Positions 26,231 to 36,041 are shown, counted from the first letter of the stretch. The stretch is 64,000 nt of DNA from Tindallia magadiensis (GCF_900113635.1 NZ_FOQA01000006.1:62001-126000); one strand, 5' to 3'. The notes: generated by a model not told the origin, from the sequence alone. Translations and numbers: made by a program.

Positions 26231-26271
26231 AAGCAGGGAAAATCAAAACTCCGCCCTGCTTCTTTCTTTTT
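26231..26271 (+). terminator. Terminator of the small T-box-controlled gene
   Basis: AAGCAGGG (26231-26238) pairs with CCCTGCTT (26254-26261), followed by CTTTCTTTTT on the plus strand. Confidence 0.85.
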
Positions 26272-26275
26272 CCAT

Positions 26276-27079
26276 TTACCAGTCTAACAACATGGATTTA
26301 AAGATCGCCACACTCTCTCTTAACGAATAATGCCAGTATAGACTCGGTGGTGACTGCGCCGGTATGCCGTAGGCGTCAAAACCTAATCTTCTTGCAATCA
26401 TCTGTGCTCTCAACAAATGATAGTCACTAGTAATAATAACTATCTCTGTCACCTTTGCATCATTTTTCTGATTCAAATGATTCATACTGTATTTTATATT
26501 TTCTAAAGTATTTGTCGATTTTTCTTCGAGAATGATCCTATCAGCACTTATCCCTTTTTTCTCCAAATACCACATCATTACCTCTGCTTCAGATGCTAGT
26601 TGTCCATCCGACTTTCCTCCAGAGGTGATTAACATTCCCGAAGGATTATCCTCCAAATATTTTGCTGCATAATCCAGTCTTTTAGCCAGTGTATAGGATG
26701 GTTCTCTTCGTATAATTCCCGCTCCAAGAACCACTGCATAATCAGCTTGATCATTACCCGCCATGATAAAAGTCCCCATTATCATCAATTGTACCATAAA
26801 AAAAACGCCAATTACCGTGAAAAACATCCAGGTTAGTACTAAGCATCCTTTTTTCACTTTTGGGTATGATTCCAAACCAAGGATTTTATGATTAAAAAGA
26901 TAATTTACGCAAGAAAATAGGACAATAGCCAAGCCGAGGATCATAGTGGCTAGGCTTTCAAAGTACCAACCTCCTCTCATAACAGAGTAAACTATCCCTG
27001 CGATCAATACTACGAATCCAGTCTCGTATCTTCTTATCGTGTTCACCGACTTTCTGTTAGCAAGTTCTTTCCTCCCCAT
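26276..27079 (-). CDS. YdcF/SanA-family (DUF218) membrane protein
   Basis: This protein of about 267 residues has several N-terminal membrane helices (about residues 20-105) and a C-terminal DUF218 domain starting ADYAVVLGAGIIRREPSYTL, with ITSGGKSDGQLASEAEVMMWYL, EEKSTNTLENI and IITSDYHLLRAQMIARRLG. Members are implicated in envelope metabolism; the reaction is unknown. Its start is uncertain: the frame overlaps the end of the antiporter gene upstream by up to 49 bases and no candidate codon has a well-spaced ribosome binding site. I give the first ATG. Confidence 0.85.
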   Translation of the reverse strand: MGRKELANRKSVNTIRRYETGFVVLIAGIVYSVMRGGWYFESLATMILGLAIVLFSCVNYLFNHKILGLESYPKVKKGCLVLTWMFFTVIGVFFMVQLMIMGTFIMAGNDQADYAVVLGAGIIRREPSYTLAKRLDYAAKYLEDNPSGMLITSGGKSDGQLASEAEVMMWYLEKKGISADRIILEEKSTNTLENIKYSMNHLNQKNDAKVTEIVIITSDYHLLRAQMIARRLGFDAYGIPAQSPPSLYWHYSLRESVAIFKSMLLDW

Positions 27080-28227
27080 TGAATTAACCAAGCACCTATA
27101 GGTGCCGTTATGACAATGGCCAATACCGCAAAGGCAAGAACTTCTTCTCCTTTAATCGCTCCCGCCGCAAGTGGTAATGTTCCAACAGCCGCCTGCACTG
27201 TTGCTTTTGGTGTATAAGACAGAATACAAAATAAGCGTTCTTGTTTTGTAAACTCCTTTGATGGAGTAGATAGAAACACACCCGCACTTCTAGCAACAAG
27301 ACCTATGATAATAATAACCACACCAACCAATCCAGCTTCAATAGCCAGAGGTATATTTACTACAGCACCTACCATGGTAAATAATAGTACTTCTGCCAAT
27401 ACCCATATTTTATTTAGCTTTTCAGCAAGAGCTTCTGCAATTTTAGGTTTGCGTTCCAGTATGATAAACCCTACAAACATAATACCTATCAGACTAGCTA
27501 TCGGTAAGAATGGTTCCATCACATCTTCTATTGTTGTCATTATAATCCCGGCACCTACAATGATTAATGTTTTTTTGGTATGTCTCATATCTACTTTATT
27601 AAATAAATTTAACAGCATTATCGCAACCACTAACCCTAGAAGAAGTCCTGATATAATCGATATAGGTATCGACATTACTTGTCTCCATAAAGGCATTTGG
27701 CTACCAGCAAAAATACCCAAAAAAGAGGTTAGAAATGTAATTGCCACCACATCATCTAAAGAAGCACCTGCAAGAATCATGGTAGGAACCCCTTTTTCTT
27801 CTCCTTTTCCTGCTTCAATAAGTTTAAGCATTGCCGGAACAATAACTGCCGGCGATACAGCCGCAAGAATAAACCCTAACATGCCAGCTTCTAAAAAAGG
27901 ATACCCAAAAACATAGTAGGCCGTTAGCATAACCGCCGCACCCTCCATCATACAAGGGATAAAACTCAACTTAAATGCATTCTTCCCAACTTTGTTCAAT
28001 GTATCTCTTTTGATCCCTAATCCCGCTCTGAATAAAATAACAATCAGCGCCACTTTTCTAAGATCAGAAGATAACTCCATGACTTGTTGATCAATAAGAT
28101 CAAAACCATAAGGTCCTCCTAAGGCTCCTAGCAAAAGTAGTCCCAGAAGACCAGGAAGCCCTATTTTTCGAAAAGCGCTATGCGCAAACAATCCAAGTAT
28201 AGTGATCCAAGCCAAGCTAAATGCCAT
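27043..28227 (-). CDS. Cation:proton antiporter, CPA family
   Basis: This 394-residue membrane protein has about 12 helices and family patterns AHSAFRKIGLPGLLGLLLLGALGGPYG, AGLGIKRDTL and ILAAVSPAVIVPAML. The ion-binding helix reads AGASLDDVVAITFL; two adjacent Asp residues are the arrangement of electrogenic members, whereas electroneutral ones have Asn-Asp. It probably exports sodium in exchange for protons. The second of two adjacent ATG codons is seven bases after GGAGG. It is divergent from the TetR gene. Confidence 0.9.
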   Translation of the reverse strand: MAFSLAWITILGLFAHSAFRKIGLPGLLGLLLLGALGGPYGFDLIDQQVMELSSDLRKVALIVILFRAGLGIKRDTLNKVGKNAFKLSFIPCMMEGAAVMLTAYYVFGYPFLEAGMLGFILAAVSPAVIVPAMLKLIEAGKGEEKGVPTMILAGASLDDVVAITFLTSFLGIFAGSQMPLWRQVMSIPISIISGLLLGLVVAIMLLNLFNKVDMRHTKKTLIIVGAGIIMTTIEDVMEPFLPIASLIGIMFVGFIILERKPKIAEALAEKLNKIWVLAEVLLFTMVGAVVNIPLAIEAGLVGVVIIIIGLVARSAGVFLSTPSKEFTKQERLFCILSYTPKATVQAAVGTLPLAAGAIKGEEVLAFAVLAIVITAPIGAWLIQWGGKNLLTESR

Positions 28228-28366
28228 CATGCACCCTCCTAATGTCTCATTCTTCCAGTTTCCATTATACCATATGTATTCAATCAATCAATCGAGTAAT
28301 AGTAAGGGCTTTGGGTATCTATAAATATAAGCTTATTATTTCATCATTATTAAAGGAGCGACTTTT

Positions 28367-28954
28367 ATGAGTAAAAAGCAGGAAATTATCGATAGAACCT
28401 ATGAACTTTTTTCCAGATATGGGGACGCTTTATCTTTAAGTACCATCGCTAACGCCACCTCTATTAAGAAATCATCACTTTATGCACATTTTGACAGCAA
28501 GGACCATTTACTATTTTATGTAATCGACTTAGAGCTTCAAAAATTTGACCAGGCAACTTTAGAAGCATTAAAAAATGGTGATTCTACAGATCTGAAGAAG
28601 ACAGTTAGTGATTTTTACTATTTTATTCTAGATTATTTTAACGATCCTACTAAGCTTGTCTTTTGGAAACGGTGTATGCTTATGTCTGAAGGACCTTTGA
28701 AGAAAAAAGTAGAAGAAACTCATATGAAGATACATCAACGTAATATTGAGCACATTGCCACTTTATACATTGACTATGCTAAAGCCAATGGTCTGAACGA
28801 AAAAAACGTCGACGTCTTTCGACATTCTTTTATGGTTCTTCTTTTAGGAACACTCTATTCTCTTTTTGTCTTTGAACACCGAGTCACTCCCTATGATCAC
28901 AGTTTCCAAATTTTCTGGAAAGGTGTTCAGCAGCATTTGCCAACCCTTCATTAG
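28367..28954 (+). CDS. TetR/AcrR-family transcriptional regulator
   Basis: This 195-residue protein has an N-terminal helix-turn-helix of TetR type: KKQEIIDRTYELFSRYG, LSTIANATSIKKSSLYAHF, DSKDHLLFYVI. The rest is the helical ligand/dimer domain. AAAGGAG precedes the ATG. It is divergent from the cation antiporter gene with about 140 bases between start codons, so it may control that gene or itself; the sequence does not show a clear shared operator. Confidence 0.92.
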   Translation: MSKKQEIIDRTYELFSRYGDALSLSTIANATSIKKSSLYAHFDSKDHLLFYVIDLELQKFDQATLEALKNGDSTDLKKTVSDFYYFILDYFNDPTKLVFWKRCMLMSEGPLKKKVEETHMKIHQRNIEHIATLYIDYAKANGLNEKNVDVFRHSFMVLLLGTLYSLFVFEHRVTPYDHSFQIFWKGVQQHLPTLH

Positions 28955-28990
28955 GCACGTAAAATCTTTAGCCCCAATATATGTCTACAT

Positions 28991-29018
28991 AAAAACAGCC
29001 TCTCGAAAGAGAGGCTGT
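28991..29018 (-). terminator. Terminator of the AbgT-family gene
   Basis: ACAGCCTCTC and GAGAGGCTGT form a 10-bp stem with a 4-base loop. The T-run follows on the minus strand, and the hairpin also lies downstream of the convergent TetR gene. Confidence 0.85.
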
Positions 29019-29038
29019 AGATAGTTCTTTCAGTTCTT

Positions 29039-30586
29039 TTATAAATACATGGTGACGCCTGGTCCAAGCGGTAATCCAAGCACCGCCCAAACAATAAACA
29101 TAATCGTCCAACCAACCATAAATACAATGGAGTAAGGCAGCATTGATGAGATCAACGTACCAATACCTGTGTTCTCATCATACTTTTTAGCAAAAGCAAC
29201 GATGATCGCAAAGTAAGACATCAGTGGTGTAATAATATTGGTCACAGAATCACCAATACGATATGCCAACTGAGTTAATTCCGGCGTATAACCAACAGCC
29301 ATCAACATTGGCACAAATACCGGTGCCATAATGGCCCATTTCGCCGAAGCACTCCCTATAAATAGGTTGATAAAGCCAGAAACAATGATAAATCCAATGA
29401 GCATTGGAATGCCTGTCATTCCAGTAGCTTCCAAAAAGTCTGCCCCTTTAACAGCCAGAATGGTTCCTAAGTTACTCCAGCTAAAGTAAGCAACAAATTG
29501 ACCAGCCGCAAAGGCCAGAACAAGGTAACCACCCATTGACGCCATTGCTTTACCCATAAATCCAGCAACGTCTTTATCACTTTTCACCGATCCAGCAGCA
29601 ATACCATAGGCAATACCAGGAACTAGGAAAAATAACGCAATAATAGGCACCAAACCTGCCATAAATGCTGATCCCGCCAAAATTTGACCGTCATCTGCTC
29701 TCAACACAGCATTTTCTGGAGCAACCAACGCCAGTATGATACCGATAAATACCACCAAAGAAATACCTGCCCATTTTAAGCCTTTGGTTTCATTTTCAGC
29801 CACCTGATCAATGCTTACTTCTGCATCACCTTTATACTCACCCAGTCTTGGTTCAACAATCCGTTCTGTTACCAGGGTACCCAGTATGGTGATAACAAAA
29901 GTAGATGCAATCATAAAGTACCAGTTTGCCGTAGGATCAACGGTATAATCCGGCTGCCACATTTGAGCGGCCTGTTGACTAATGCCCCCCAAGAGAGGAT
30001 CAATGGTACCAACTAAAAGGTTTGCACTAAATCCACCAGACACTCCTGCAAAAGCAGCCGCCAGTCCTGCCAATGGATGTCGTCCAAAGTTTAGAAAAAT
30101 CAAAGCTCCAAGTGGCACAAGTACAACATAACCAGCATCTGAAGCAATATTGGACATAATTCCAGCAAATACAACAACAACCGTAACCAGTTTTTTAGGT
30201 GTTGATAACACTAATTTTCTTAAAGCTGCCTGGATCAGTCCAGTACCCTCCGCAACACCAACCCCTAGCATTGCTACTAGAACAGTTCCCAGCGGAGCGA
30301 AGCCCGTAAAGTTTGTAACTGCTTCTGAGAAAATTCGTCTTATCCCTTCTGCTGAAAGAAGACTAACAGCGGTTACTACTACTTCTTCCATTTCACCTGT
30401 ACCAATAACGATCCGTTCGAAAGTTACGGACACACCTGCCTGCGCTGCAAAGAAAGAAATTACAATGACAGCCAAACTAAAAAGCGCAAACAAGGTCACA
30501 GGATGAGGTAATCGATTTCCTACAACTTCTACCATATCCAGAAACCGATTAAAGAGACCTTTTTTTCGTTTTACTTCCTGACTCAT
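29039..30586 (-). CDS. AbgT-family transporter
   Basis: This 515-residue polytopic protein matches the AbgT (p-aminobenzoyl-glutamate transporter) family. It begins with a charged tail, then FLDMVEVVGNRLPHPVTLFALF. Other family blocks are GVGVAEGTGLIQAALRKLV, SNIASDAGYVVLVPLGALIFL and FINLFIGSASAKWAIMAPVFVPM, and the helical hairpin YRIGDSVTNIITPLM. Members import p-aminobenzoyl-glutamate or export sulfonamides. The ATG at 30586 follows AGGAG; one seven codons earlier has no site. The gene stands alone. Confidence 0.94.
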   Translation of the reverse strand: MSQEVKRKKGLFNRFLDMVEVVGNRLPHPVTLFALFSLAVIVISFFAAQAGVSVTFERIVIGTGEMEEVVVTAVSLLSAEGIRRIFSEAVTNFTGFAPLGTVLVAMLGVGVAEGTGLIQAALRKLVLSTPKKLVTVVVVFAGIMSNIASDAGYVVLVPLGALIFLNFGRHPLAGLAAAFAGVSGGFSANLLVGTIDPLLGGISQQAAQMWQPDYTVDPTANWYFMIASTFVITILGTLVTERIVEPRLGEYKGDAEVSIDQVAENETKGLKWAGISLVVFIGIILALVAPENAVLRADDGQILAGSAFMAGLVPIIALFFLVPGIAYGIAAGSVKSDKDVAGFMGKAMASMGGYLVLAFAAGQFVAYFSWSNLGTILAVKGADFLEATGMTGIPMLIGFIIVSGFINLFIGSASAKWAIMAPVFVPMLMAVGYTPELTQLAYRIGDSVTNIITPLMSYFAIIVAFAKKYDENTGIGTLISSMLPYSIVFMVGWTIMFIVWAVLGLPLGPGVTMYL

Positions 30587-30789
30587 TTTTTCACTCCTAT
30601 CTCCCATTTAATTTTTTTCCGAAAATAATGAGAAAAAAATACCCTTTTTCGCATTTTCGGATGTGCAATAAGAGTATATTCAAGAAAATGACTCGTGTCA
30701 ACTATCAGAATTTTTCATTATTACTATGCAATTTTCTCAAACTCTGTTTTTTCAATCAATCCCAAATTTCCTAAAAATTTTTAGTCATT

Positions 30790-30828
30790 AAAAAAAATCT
30801 TTCGTCCATTCAGCGTGGACAAAAGATT
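30790..30828 (-). terminator. Terminator of recD2
   Basis: AATCTTTTGTCCA pairs with TGGACGAAAGATT on the minus strand (one non-Watson-Crick position), followed by a long T-run, nine bases after the recD2 stop. Confidence 0.88.
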
Positions 30829-30836
30829 TCGTCACA

Positions 30837-32972
30837 TTAACTATTTTGTTCTATGATCCGAGCATCTAATAATGTATTTCTGTCTTTTACCTTGTTGTTT
30901 TTTACAGCCATGGCAATCGCTTTTTTAGATCCGATCAAAATCAGTGCTTTTTTCGCCCTCGTCACACAGGTATACAATAAGTTTCTCTGCAACATCATAA
31001 AATGCTGAGTTGATATAGGTGCTATCACAACCGGATATTCACTTCCTTGGCTTTTATGAACCGTCATGGCGTACGCTAACACAATTTCATCTAACTCTGT
31101 ATCCTGGTATTCTTTCACAAGTCCATCAAAGTGAATATAGACTTTTCGATTTATCTCATCAATACCTGTAATCCGGCCGATATCTCCATTAAATACATTT
31201 TTATCATAATTATTTCGAATCTGCATCACTTTATCCATCAGTCTATAGGTTGTTCCACCATATTTTATCATTTTCTCCTGAGGATTTAAATATTCTTGAA
31301 GTAACTGATTTAACTGATATGCTCCTGTAGAACCTCTTTGCATTGGGCAAAGGATTTGAATATCATTAATTGGATCAATCCCAAAGTATTCCGGTAGTCT
31401 TTTTTTGCATAGAGAAAGAATTTTGTTTGGAATCTCTTCAGGGTCATCGGATTCAACAAAGAAAAAGTCCCGGTTTTTTCTCCCTTTTAAGTAAGGAAAC
31501 TCTCCTCCATTAATACGATGGGCATTGGTAATGATCAAACTGCCTCTCGCCTGACGAAATATTTGTTCCAGCTTAACGACCGGAACACACGACGAATTAA
31601 TAAAATCTTTTAAGACATTGCCCGGACCAACAGACGGTAATTGATCAACATCGCCTACCAGTATGAACACAGTATCATTCTTAAGGGCTTTTACCAAATG
31701 GTTCGTAAGAACAATATCTAACATGGACGCCTCATCAACAATCAATACATCGCATTGCAACGGATATTCTTTATTCTTTTGAAATCCTTCACCAGGTTTG
31801 TATTCTAACATTCTATGTATTGTTTTGGCATGCCGTCTTGTTGTTTCTGATAACCGTTTCGCAGCTCTTCCTGTAGGCGCACATAACATCACTTTCGCTC
31901 CTAAGTGTTCAAAGGCTTTTATAATCGCAAGTGTTGTAGTTGTTTTTCCAGTTCCAGGCCCCCCTGTTAAAATCATCATTTTCGATCGGATGGCCATGTA
32001 AATTGCCTGAAGTTGTATCTCGTGGTATTGAATTCTTTGATTTTCTTCCTTCAATATTTTTTCCACATCCGAATCTTTATATTTCGAAGGATTTACCATT
32101 ATTTCGGAAACTTTTTGAGCAACCTTCACTTCACTATGATAAAACACCGGTAAATAAATAGCATTTTCTTTGTCAGCGATTATATTTCCATTTTCAACCA
32201 TTTTCTTTATGCTATCTCGAACTATCTTTTCTTCAGCGTCCAATATTGACATCGCTGCTTTTATTAGTTGATCTTCTCTTGCATAACAATGTCCTTCACC
32301 CGACAGTTCAGAAAGTACATATTTCAATCCAGACTGAATTCGTACTGGTGAATCATTTGCAAATCCCATATGATTAGCAATTTGATCCGCTGTCCTAAAA
32401 CCGATTCCCCATATATCATCTGCCAATCGATACGGATTTTCTTGCACGATAGAAACACTATCTTTCCCATAAGCTTTATATATTTTCACCGCGTAAGCTG
32501 TCGATACTCCATGAGATTGAAGGAATAGCATCACATTTTTGATATCCTTTTGTGATTCCCATGCTTCTTTGATCATAACAGCCCGCTTGGAACCTATTCC
32601 TTCAACTTCTACCAACCGATCAGGCTGATGATCTAACACATGGATAGTTTCATCTCCAAAGTATGCTACGATTCTTTTTGCATTTACGGGACCTACTCCA
32701 TGGATCAATCCACTTCCTAAATATTTTTCGATCCCTTTACGGGTAGCAGGAACTTTTTCTTTGAACTCAGTTATCTGGAATTGTTTTCCGTATTTTGAAT
32801 CCACTTTCCAGCTTCCCTTTATTTCCAAAACAGATCCCACGTTGATATGTCCCATCGTACCTACTACAGTTACTAGATCTTTCAACCCTTTAGCTTTTGC
32901 TTTAAGAACAACATAGCCATTTTCTTCATTCAGAAAGGTGATTCGCTCCACTAAGACATTAAGAGTTTCCAT
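30837..32972 (-). CDS. recD2: SF1B DNA helicase RecD2 (RecD/TraA type)
   Basis: This 711-residue 5'-3' helicase has an N-terminal OB/HhH region (GLIHGVGPVNAKRIVAYFG, VEGIGSKRAVMIKEAW) and motor motifs: Walker A LTGGPGTGKTTTTLAII, APTGRAAKRL, Walker B LIVDEASMLD, GDVDQLPSVGPGNVL, and TVHKSQGSEYPVVI. It lacks the RecBC partners, as expected with AddAB in the same genome. The ATG at 32972 follows AAAGGA; 13 open codons upstream were dropped. Confidence 0.95.
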   Translation of the reverse strand: METLNVLVERITFLNEENGYVVLKAKAKGLKDLVTVVGTMGHINVGSVLEIKGSWKVDSKYGKQFQITEFKEKVPATRKGIEKYLGSGLIHGVGPVNAKRIVAYFGDETIHVLDHQPDRLVEVEGIGSKRAVMIKEAWESQKDIKNVMLFLQSHGVSTAYAVKIYKAYGKDSVSIVQENPYRLADDIWGIGFRTADQIANHMGFANDSPVRIQSGLKYVLSELSGEGHCYAREDQLIKAAMSILDAEEKIVRDSIKKMVENGNIIADKENAIYLPVFYHSEVKVAQKVSEIMVNPSKYKDSDVEKILKEENQRIQYHEIQLQAIYMAIRSKMMILTGGPGTGKTTTTLAIIKAFEHLGAKVMLCAPTGRAAKRLSETTRRHAKTIHRMLEYKPGEGFQKNKEYPLQCDVLIVDEASMLDIVLTNHLVKALKNDTVFILVGDVDQLPSVGPGNVLKDFINSSCVPVVKLEQIFRQARGSLIITNAHRINGGEFPYLKGRKNRDFFFVESDDPEEIPNKILSLCKKRLPEYFGIDPINDIQILCPMQRGSTGAYQLNQLLQEYLNPQEKMIKYGGTTYRLMDKVMQIRNNYDKNVFNGDIGRITGIDEINRKVYIHFDGLVKEYQDTELDEIVLAYAMTVHKSQGSEYPVVIAPISTQHFMMLQRNLLYTCVTRAKKALILIGSKKAIAMAVKNNKVKDRNTLLDARIIEQNS

Positions 32973-33013
32973 CGCTTGTTCCTTTCGTTTTGTTACACCA
33001 TTTTGCTTCACAT

Positions 33014-34549
33014 TTATTTTTCCGGATAAGTTTCATATAGGTCCTTTCTTCTGTCTTTAAGCTGAGTAACTGTACCTGTTTTTCTATTACGTCTTAGTAT
33101 TTCCAAGTCCACATCCCCTACAACGATGGTTTCAATATTTGGAGTACACTCGCCTACAATTCCATCACGGGCAAAAGAGAAATCCGAAGGTGCAAAGATG
33201 CCAGATTGTGCATACTGCATATCCGCTTTCTCTACATGTGTCAAATTCCCAACCGTTCCTGCTATAACAGTATATACCTGATTTTCTACCGCTCTAGCCT
33301 GAGAACAATAACGAACTCGTAGATACCCTTGGCGATCATCCGTGCAAAAAGGGACAAACACAATATTTGCTCCTTTTTCCATTACAATTCGAGACAGTTC
33401 TGGAAATTGTATATCATAACAAATCAAAATAGCTACTTTTCCTCTATCTGTATCAAAAACATTAACATGGTCTCCCGCTTGTAATCCCCACCATTTTTTT
33501 TCTTCTGGAGTGATATGGATTTTATACTGTTTATCAATCTTTCCATTTCGATGAAATAAGTAGGATACATTATATACAGAGCCTTCTTCCTCAACAAAAT
33601 GTGATCCACCAACAATATTCACATTGTTTTTTACCGCCAGCTCAGAAAATAATAGAATATATCTTTCTGTGTATTCTGCTAACCTACGAACCTGCTTGCT
33701 GGGAATTCGCTCATTCAAGAAAGAAAGTAATTGTACCGTAAAGGATTCTGGAAACACAACAAAATCACTTTCATATATGGCACTGGTTTCAACATAATAT
33801 TCACACTGTCTGGCAAATTCTTCAAAAGAGTCAATCCGTTTAAGGCTATATTGAACCGCACATATTCTTACAGGAAAAGCTCTGATAAAGTGTCTTTTTG
33901 ATTTAGGCAGATAGTCTACGTTACTCCATTCTAACAGAACAGCATGATGTAAGGAAGCCTGGTCATCCTCCAGATATTCTGAAATAATTCTCTTAACAAC
34001 AAATTCATTCATTATATGAAACGTCAGTACAGGATCATAAATTTCCCGATTCACCACTTGTTGAACATATTCTCTTGGCTTTAGTTTTTCAGCATATTTA
34101 TGGTAATAAGGAATCCGTCCACCTATAATCATACCTTTTAGGTTCAGTTCTTCCACCAATTCTTTTCTCGCTTCATAAAGTCTTGTGCCAATTTTTAACC
34201 GTCTGTATTCCGGATGCACCATCATTGCAATGCCGTATAGATGGAGCCCATCTGGATCATGATTGGTGATATATCCATAATCACATATCTCATCAAAGTT
34301 GTGAGTATCTTCATATTGTTCAAAATCTATTATCAAGCTAGAGGAAGCTCCGATAATTTTCCCATCATATTCAACACAATGCTGACCTTTCTGAAAAACA
34401 GCTAGCTGGCTTTCTACATGATCTCTTTCCCATGGATCCATCTTCGGAAAACAAATCTTGGATAATTCAACAACTGCAAGAACATCTTCCTGACGAACAT
34501 TTCTTACAATAAGATTTTTTTCCATCTGTTGTAAGTTTATCTGTTCCAA
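33014..34549 (-). CDS. Fused GNAT acetyltransferase and carbon-nitrogen hydrolase
   Basis: This 511-residue bifunctional protein has a GNAT domain (about residues 10-170; IAMMVHPEYRRLKIGTRLYEA is the acetyl-CoA site) followed by a nitrilase-superfamily domain. Its catalytic triad is visible as Glu in FVVFPESFTV, Lys in YKIHITPEEKKWW and Cys in VAILICYDIQFPE. This fusion is a known family; the substrate is unknown. The start is a TTG (34549) eight bases after AAGGAG. It is encoded 42 bases before recD2. Confidence 0.92.
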   Translation of the reverse strand: MEQINLQQMEKNLIVRNVRQEDVLAVVELSKICFPKMDPWERDHVESQLAVFQKGQHCVEYDGKIIGASSSLIIDFEQYEDTHNFDEICDYGYITNHDPDGLHLYGIAMMVHPEYRRLKIGTRLYEARKELVEELNLKGMIIGGRIPYYHKYAEKLKPREYVQQVVNREIYDPVLTFHIMNEFVVKRIISEYLEDDQASLHHAVLLEWSNVDYLPKSKRHFIRAFPVRICAVQYSLKRIDSFEEFARQCEYYVETSAIYESDFVVFPESFTVQLLSFLNERIPSKQVRRLAEYTERYILLFSELAVKNNVNIVGGSHFVEEEGSVYNVSYLFHRNGKIDKQYKIHITPEEKKWWGLQAGDHVNVFDTDRGKVAILICYDIQFPELSRIVMEKGANIVFVPFCTDDRQGYLRVRYCSQARAVENQVYTVIAGTVGNLTHVEKADMQYAQSGIFAPSDFSFARDGIVGECTPNIETIVVGDVDLEILRRNRKTGTVTQLKDRRKDLYETYPEK

Positions 34550-34604
34550 CGAAATCACTCCTTCTTTAGCATTTGCAAATATAGTATAACATTGATGCCT
34601 TTTA

Positions 34605-35234
34605 TTACAAAGGGGTTGTATGCTTGTGACTTGAGAAAACAACCAATCTATGGGTAGCTCTAGCTATCGGTGTACACGTCACTAGTGTCAAAATTGCCTC
34701 TCTATTACTCCCCATCATAATCCAGAGTTCTGACGGTTCGACAAAAGTAATTGATTCCACCTCATACACATGTCTATATTGTTCATCTTCAAAGGTAATT
34801 TCATCTCCTATTTTCAGCTCATCTAACCGATTAAAATGACTTCCAAATTGATACATTCTGTGACCTGTAATCACCATATTACCTGTATCTCCCGGCAAAT
34901 CACTACTAATCATTCGCGCAAGACTTTTGTTTAAGTTCGATGCACTGGCATTTTCTATTACCTGCATTTCTAAGGCAATAGCAGGAATGCTTAATTTCCC
35001 AATACCTTCACCATCGGTGTACGGTGACCCTTTTTGCAAGCCATCTAACTTCGATACGTAAGGCTCTTTCTCATCTATTGGCTCAAACACCAACTCTTCT
35101 TCCGGTTTCTCTACAGCCTCTTCCATCTCTTCAAAAAAAACATCTTCTTCTTTCTGCGACCAGTATATGGTTAGGATCACCACTATTATTGCTAAGAAAA
35201 CAATTGTCCCCAACATCGCTTTCTTGCTTTTCAT
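34605..35234 (-). CDS. Class D sortase
   Basis: This 209-residue transpeptidase has an N-terminal membrane anchor (GTIVFLAIIVVILTIYW), an acidic spacer and the sortase barrel. Catalytic residues are His in MVITGHRMYQFG, Cys in LTLVTCTPIA and Arg in ATHRLVVFS. It would attach secreted proteins to the cell wall; no sorting-signal substrate is encoded in this window. GAAGGGG precedes the ATG. The next gene upstream encodes a secreted protein without a sorting signal. Confidence 0.92.
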   Translation of the reverse strand: MKSKKAMLGTIVFLAIIVVILTIYWSQKEEDVFFEEMEEAVEKPEEELVFEPIDEKEPYVSKLDGLQKGSPYTDGEGIGKLSIPAIALEMQVIENASASNLNKSLARMISSDLPGDTGNMVITGHRMYQFGSHFNRLDELKIGDEITFEDEQYRHVYEVESITFVEPSELWIMMGSNREAILTLVTCTPIARATHRLVVFSSHKHTTPL

Positions 35235-35266
35235 TATTTTCCCCTTCTTTCATCTGACTTTTATGT

Positions 35267-35935
35267 TCAGTTAAATCTTATCTCCTCAATGATTTTTAAT
35301 TCCTTCGGTAATTGAAATAGTTCCTGAGAAAAAGGCCCTTCCTGCATCTCTGTATAAATACGACGATGTATTCTACCATCAGCCATGTGCATTTCTTCTT
35401 TTAATGGCAGTCCAAATTCTTTAGAGATCCAAACACGGTATACTTCTTCATTACCTCCATGGGTTGATTTGTTTTCAAGCAGATATACTGGTTGATTTTG
35501 ATAAACAAGTTCTTCCACTGAAGATACTTTTTCTATAAATGTTTTATCAAATCGGTTTTCCGATACAGCATATCTGGTTTCATCCAGATCCTGTGGTAAT
35601 AATTCCACATCTGTATAATAATAGGCAATCCCTTCATTAGCTTTGGGGTCTATTTGATAAAAGGCCCCATCTGTCTGTCTCGTCAACAAAACAATGGTTT
35701 CTCCGTTTATTGAGTTTGTCATTTCAACTCGCCGATGGTAACCTTGATGCCAAACTTGCATGATACCTATATTACTATTAGAAAATTTATACGGTGTTTT
35801 ATAATAATAACCATCTAAATCACGAGACTTTTGTAATATTTGTTGCCAACTATCAGCCGAACTAGTTGTCACATTGACAACTACTAGTACGAGTGTTATT
35901 AAACTACTTATTATTAAAAAACGTTTCTTTGTCAT
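35267..35935 (-). CDS. Secreted protein resembling LolA/MucB-type domains
   Basis: This 222-residue protein has a signal peptide (KKRFLIISSLITLVLVVVNV) and a beta-rich domain with segments such as GIMQVWHQGYHRRVEM, YRVWISKEFGLPLKEEMHM and FQLPKELKIIEEI. This pattern resembles the outer-membrane-lipoprotein-sorting or MucB/RseB-like fold found in Gram-positive regulators. There is no lipobox. The ATG at 35935 is preceded by GAAGGG. It lies upstream of, and probably with, the sortase gene. Function unknown. Confidence 0.75.
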   Translation of the reverse strand: MTKKRFLIISSLITLVLVVVNVTTSSADSWQQILQKSRDLDGYYYKTPYKFSNSNIGIMQVWHQGYHRRVEMTNSINGETIVLLTRQTDGAFYQIDPKANEGIAYYYTDVELLPQDLDETRYAVSENRFDKTFIEKVSSVEELVYQNQPVYLLENKSTHGGNEEVYRVWISKEFGLPLKEEMHMADGRIHRRIYTEMQEGPFSQELFQLPKELKIIEEIRFN

Positions 35936-36041
35936 CGTATCCCTTCTTTCTTTTTCTGTTTTTCGAATCGCTACTATCGCCAAGATTATTAGCGATACTA
36001 CATCATCGGATAAATACCCTTAAATCAATACTTTCTCACAG

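Noticed and set aside
27305-27916. 203-codon plus-strand open frame
   Set aside because: It is antisense to the cation antiporter gene, is made of low-complexity Thr/Ile/Asn/Pro runs, and has no ribosome binding site.
29039-30586. AbgT plus the M20 hydrolase as an abg operon
   Set aside because: The M20 gene is 30 kb away with its own neighbours, so no operon can be claimed.
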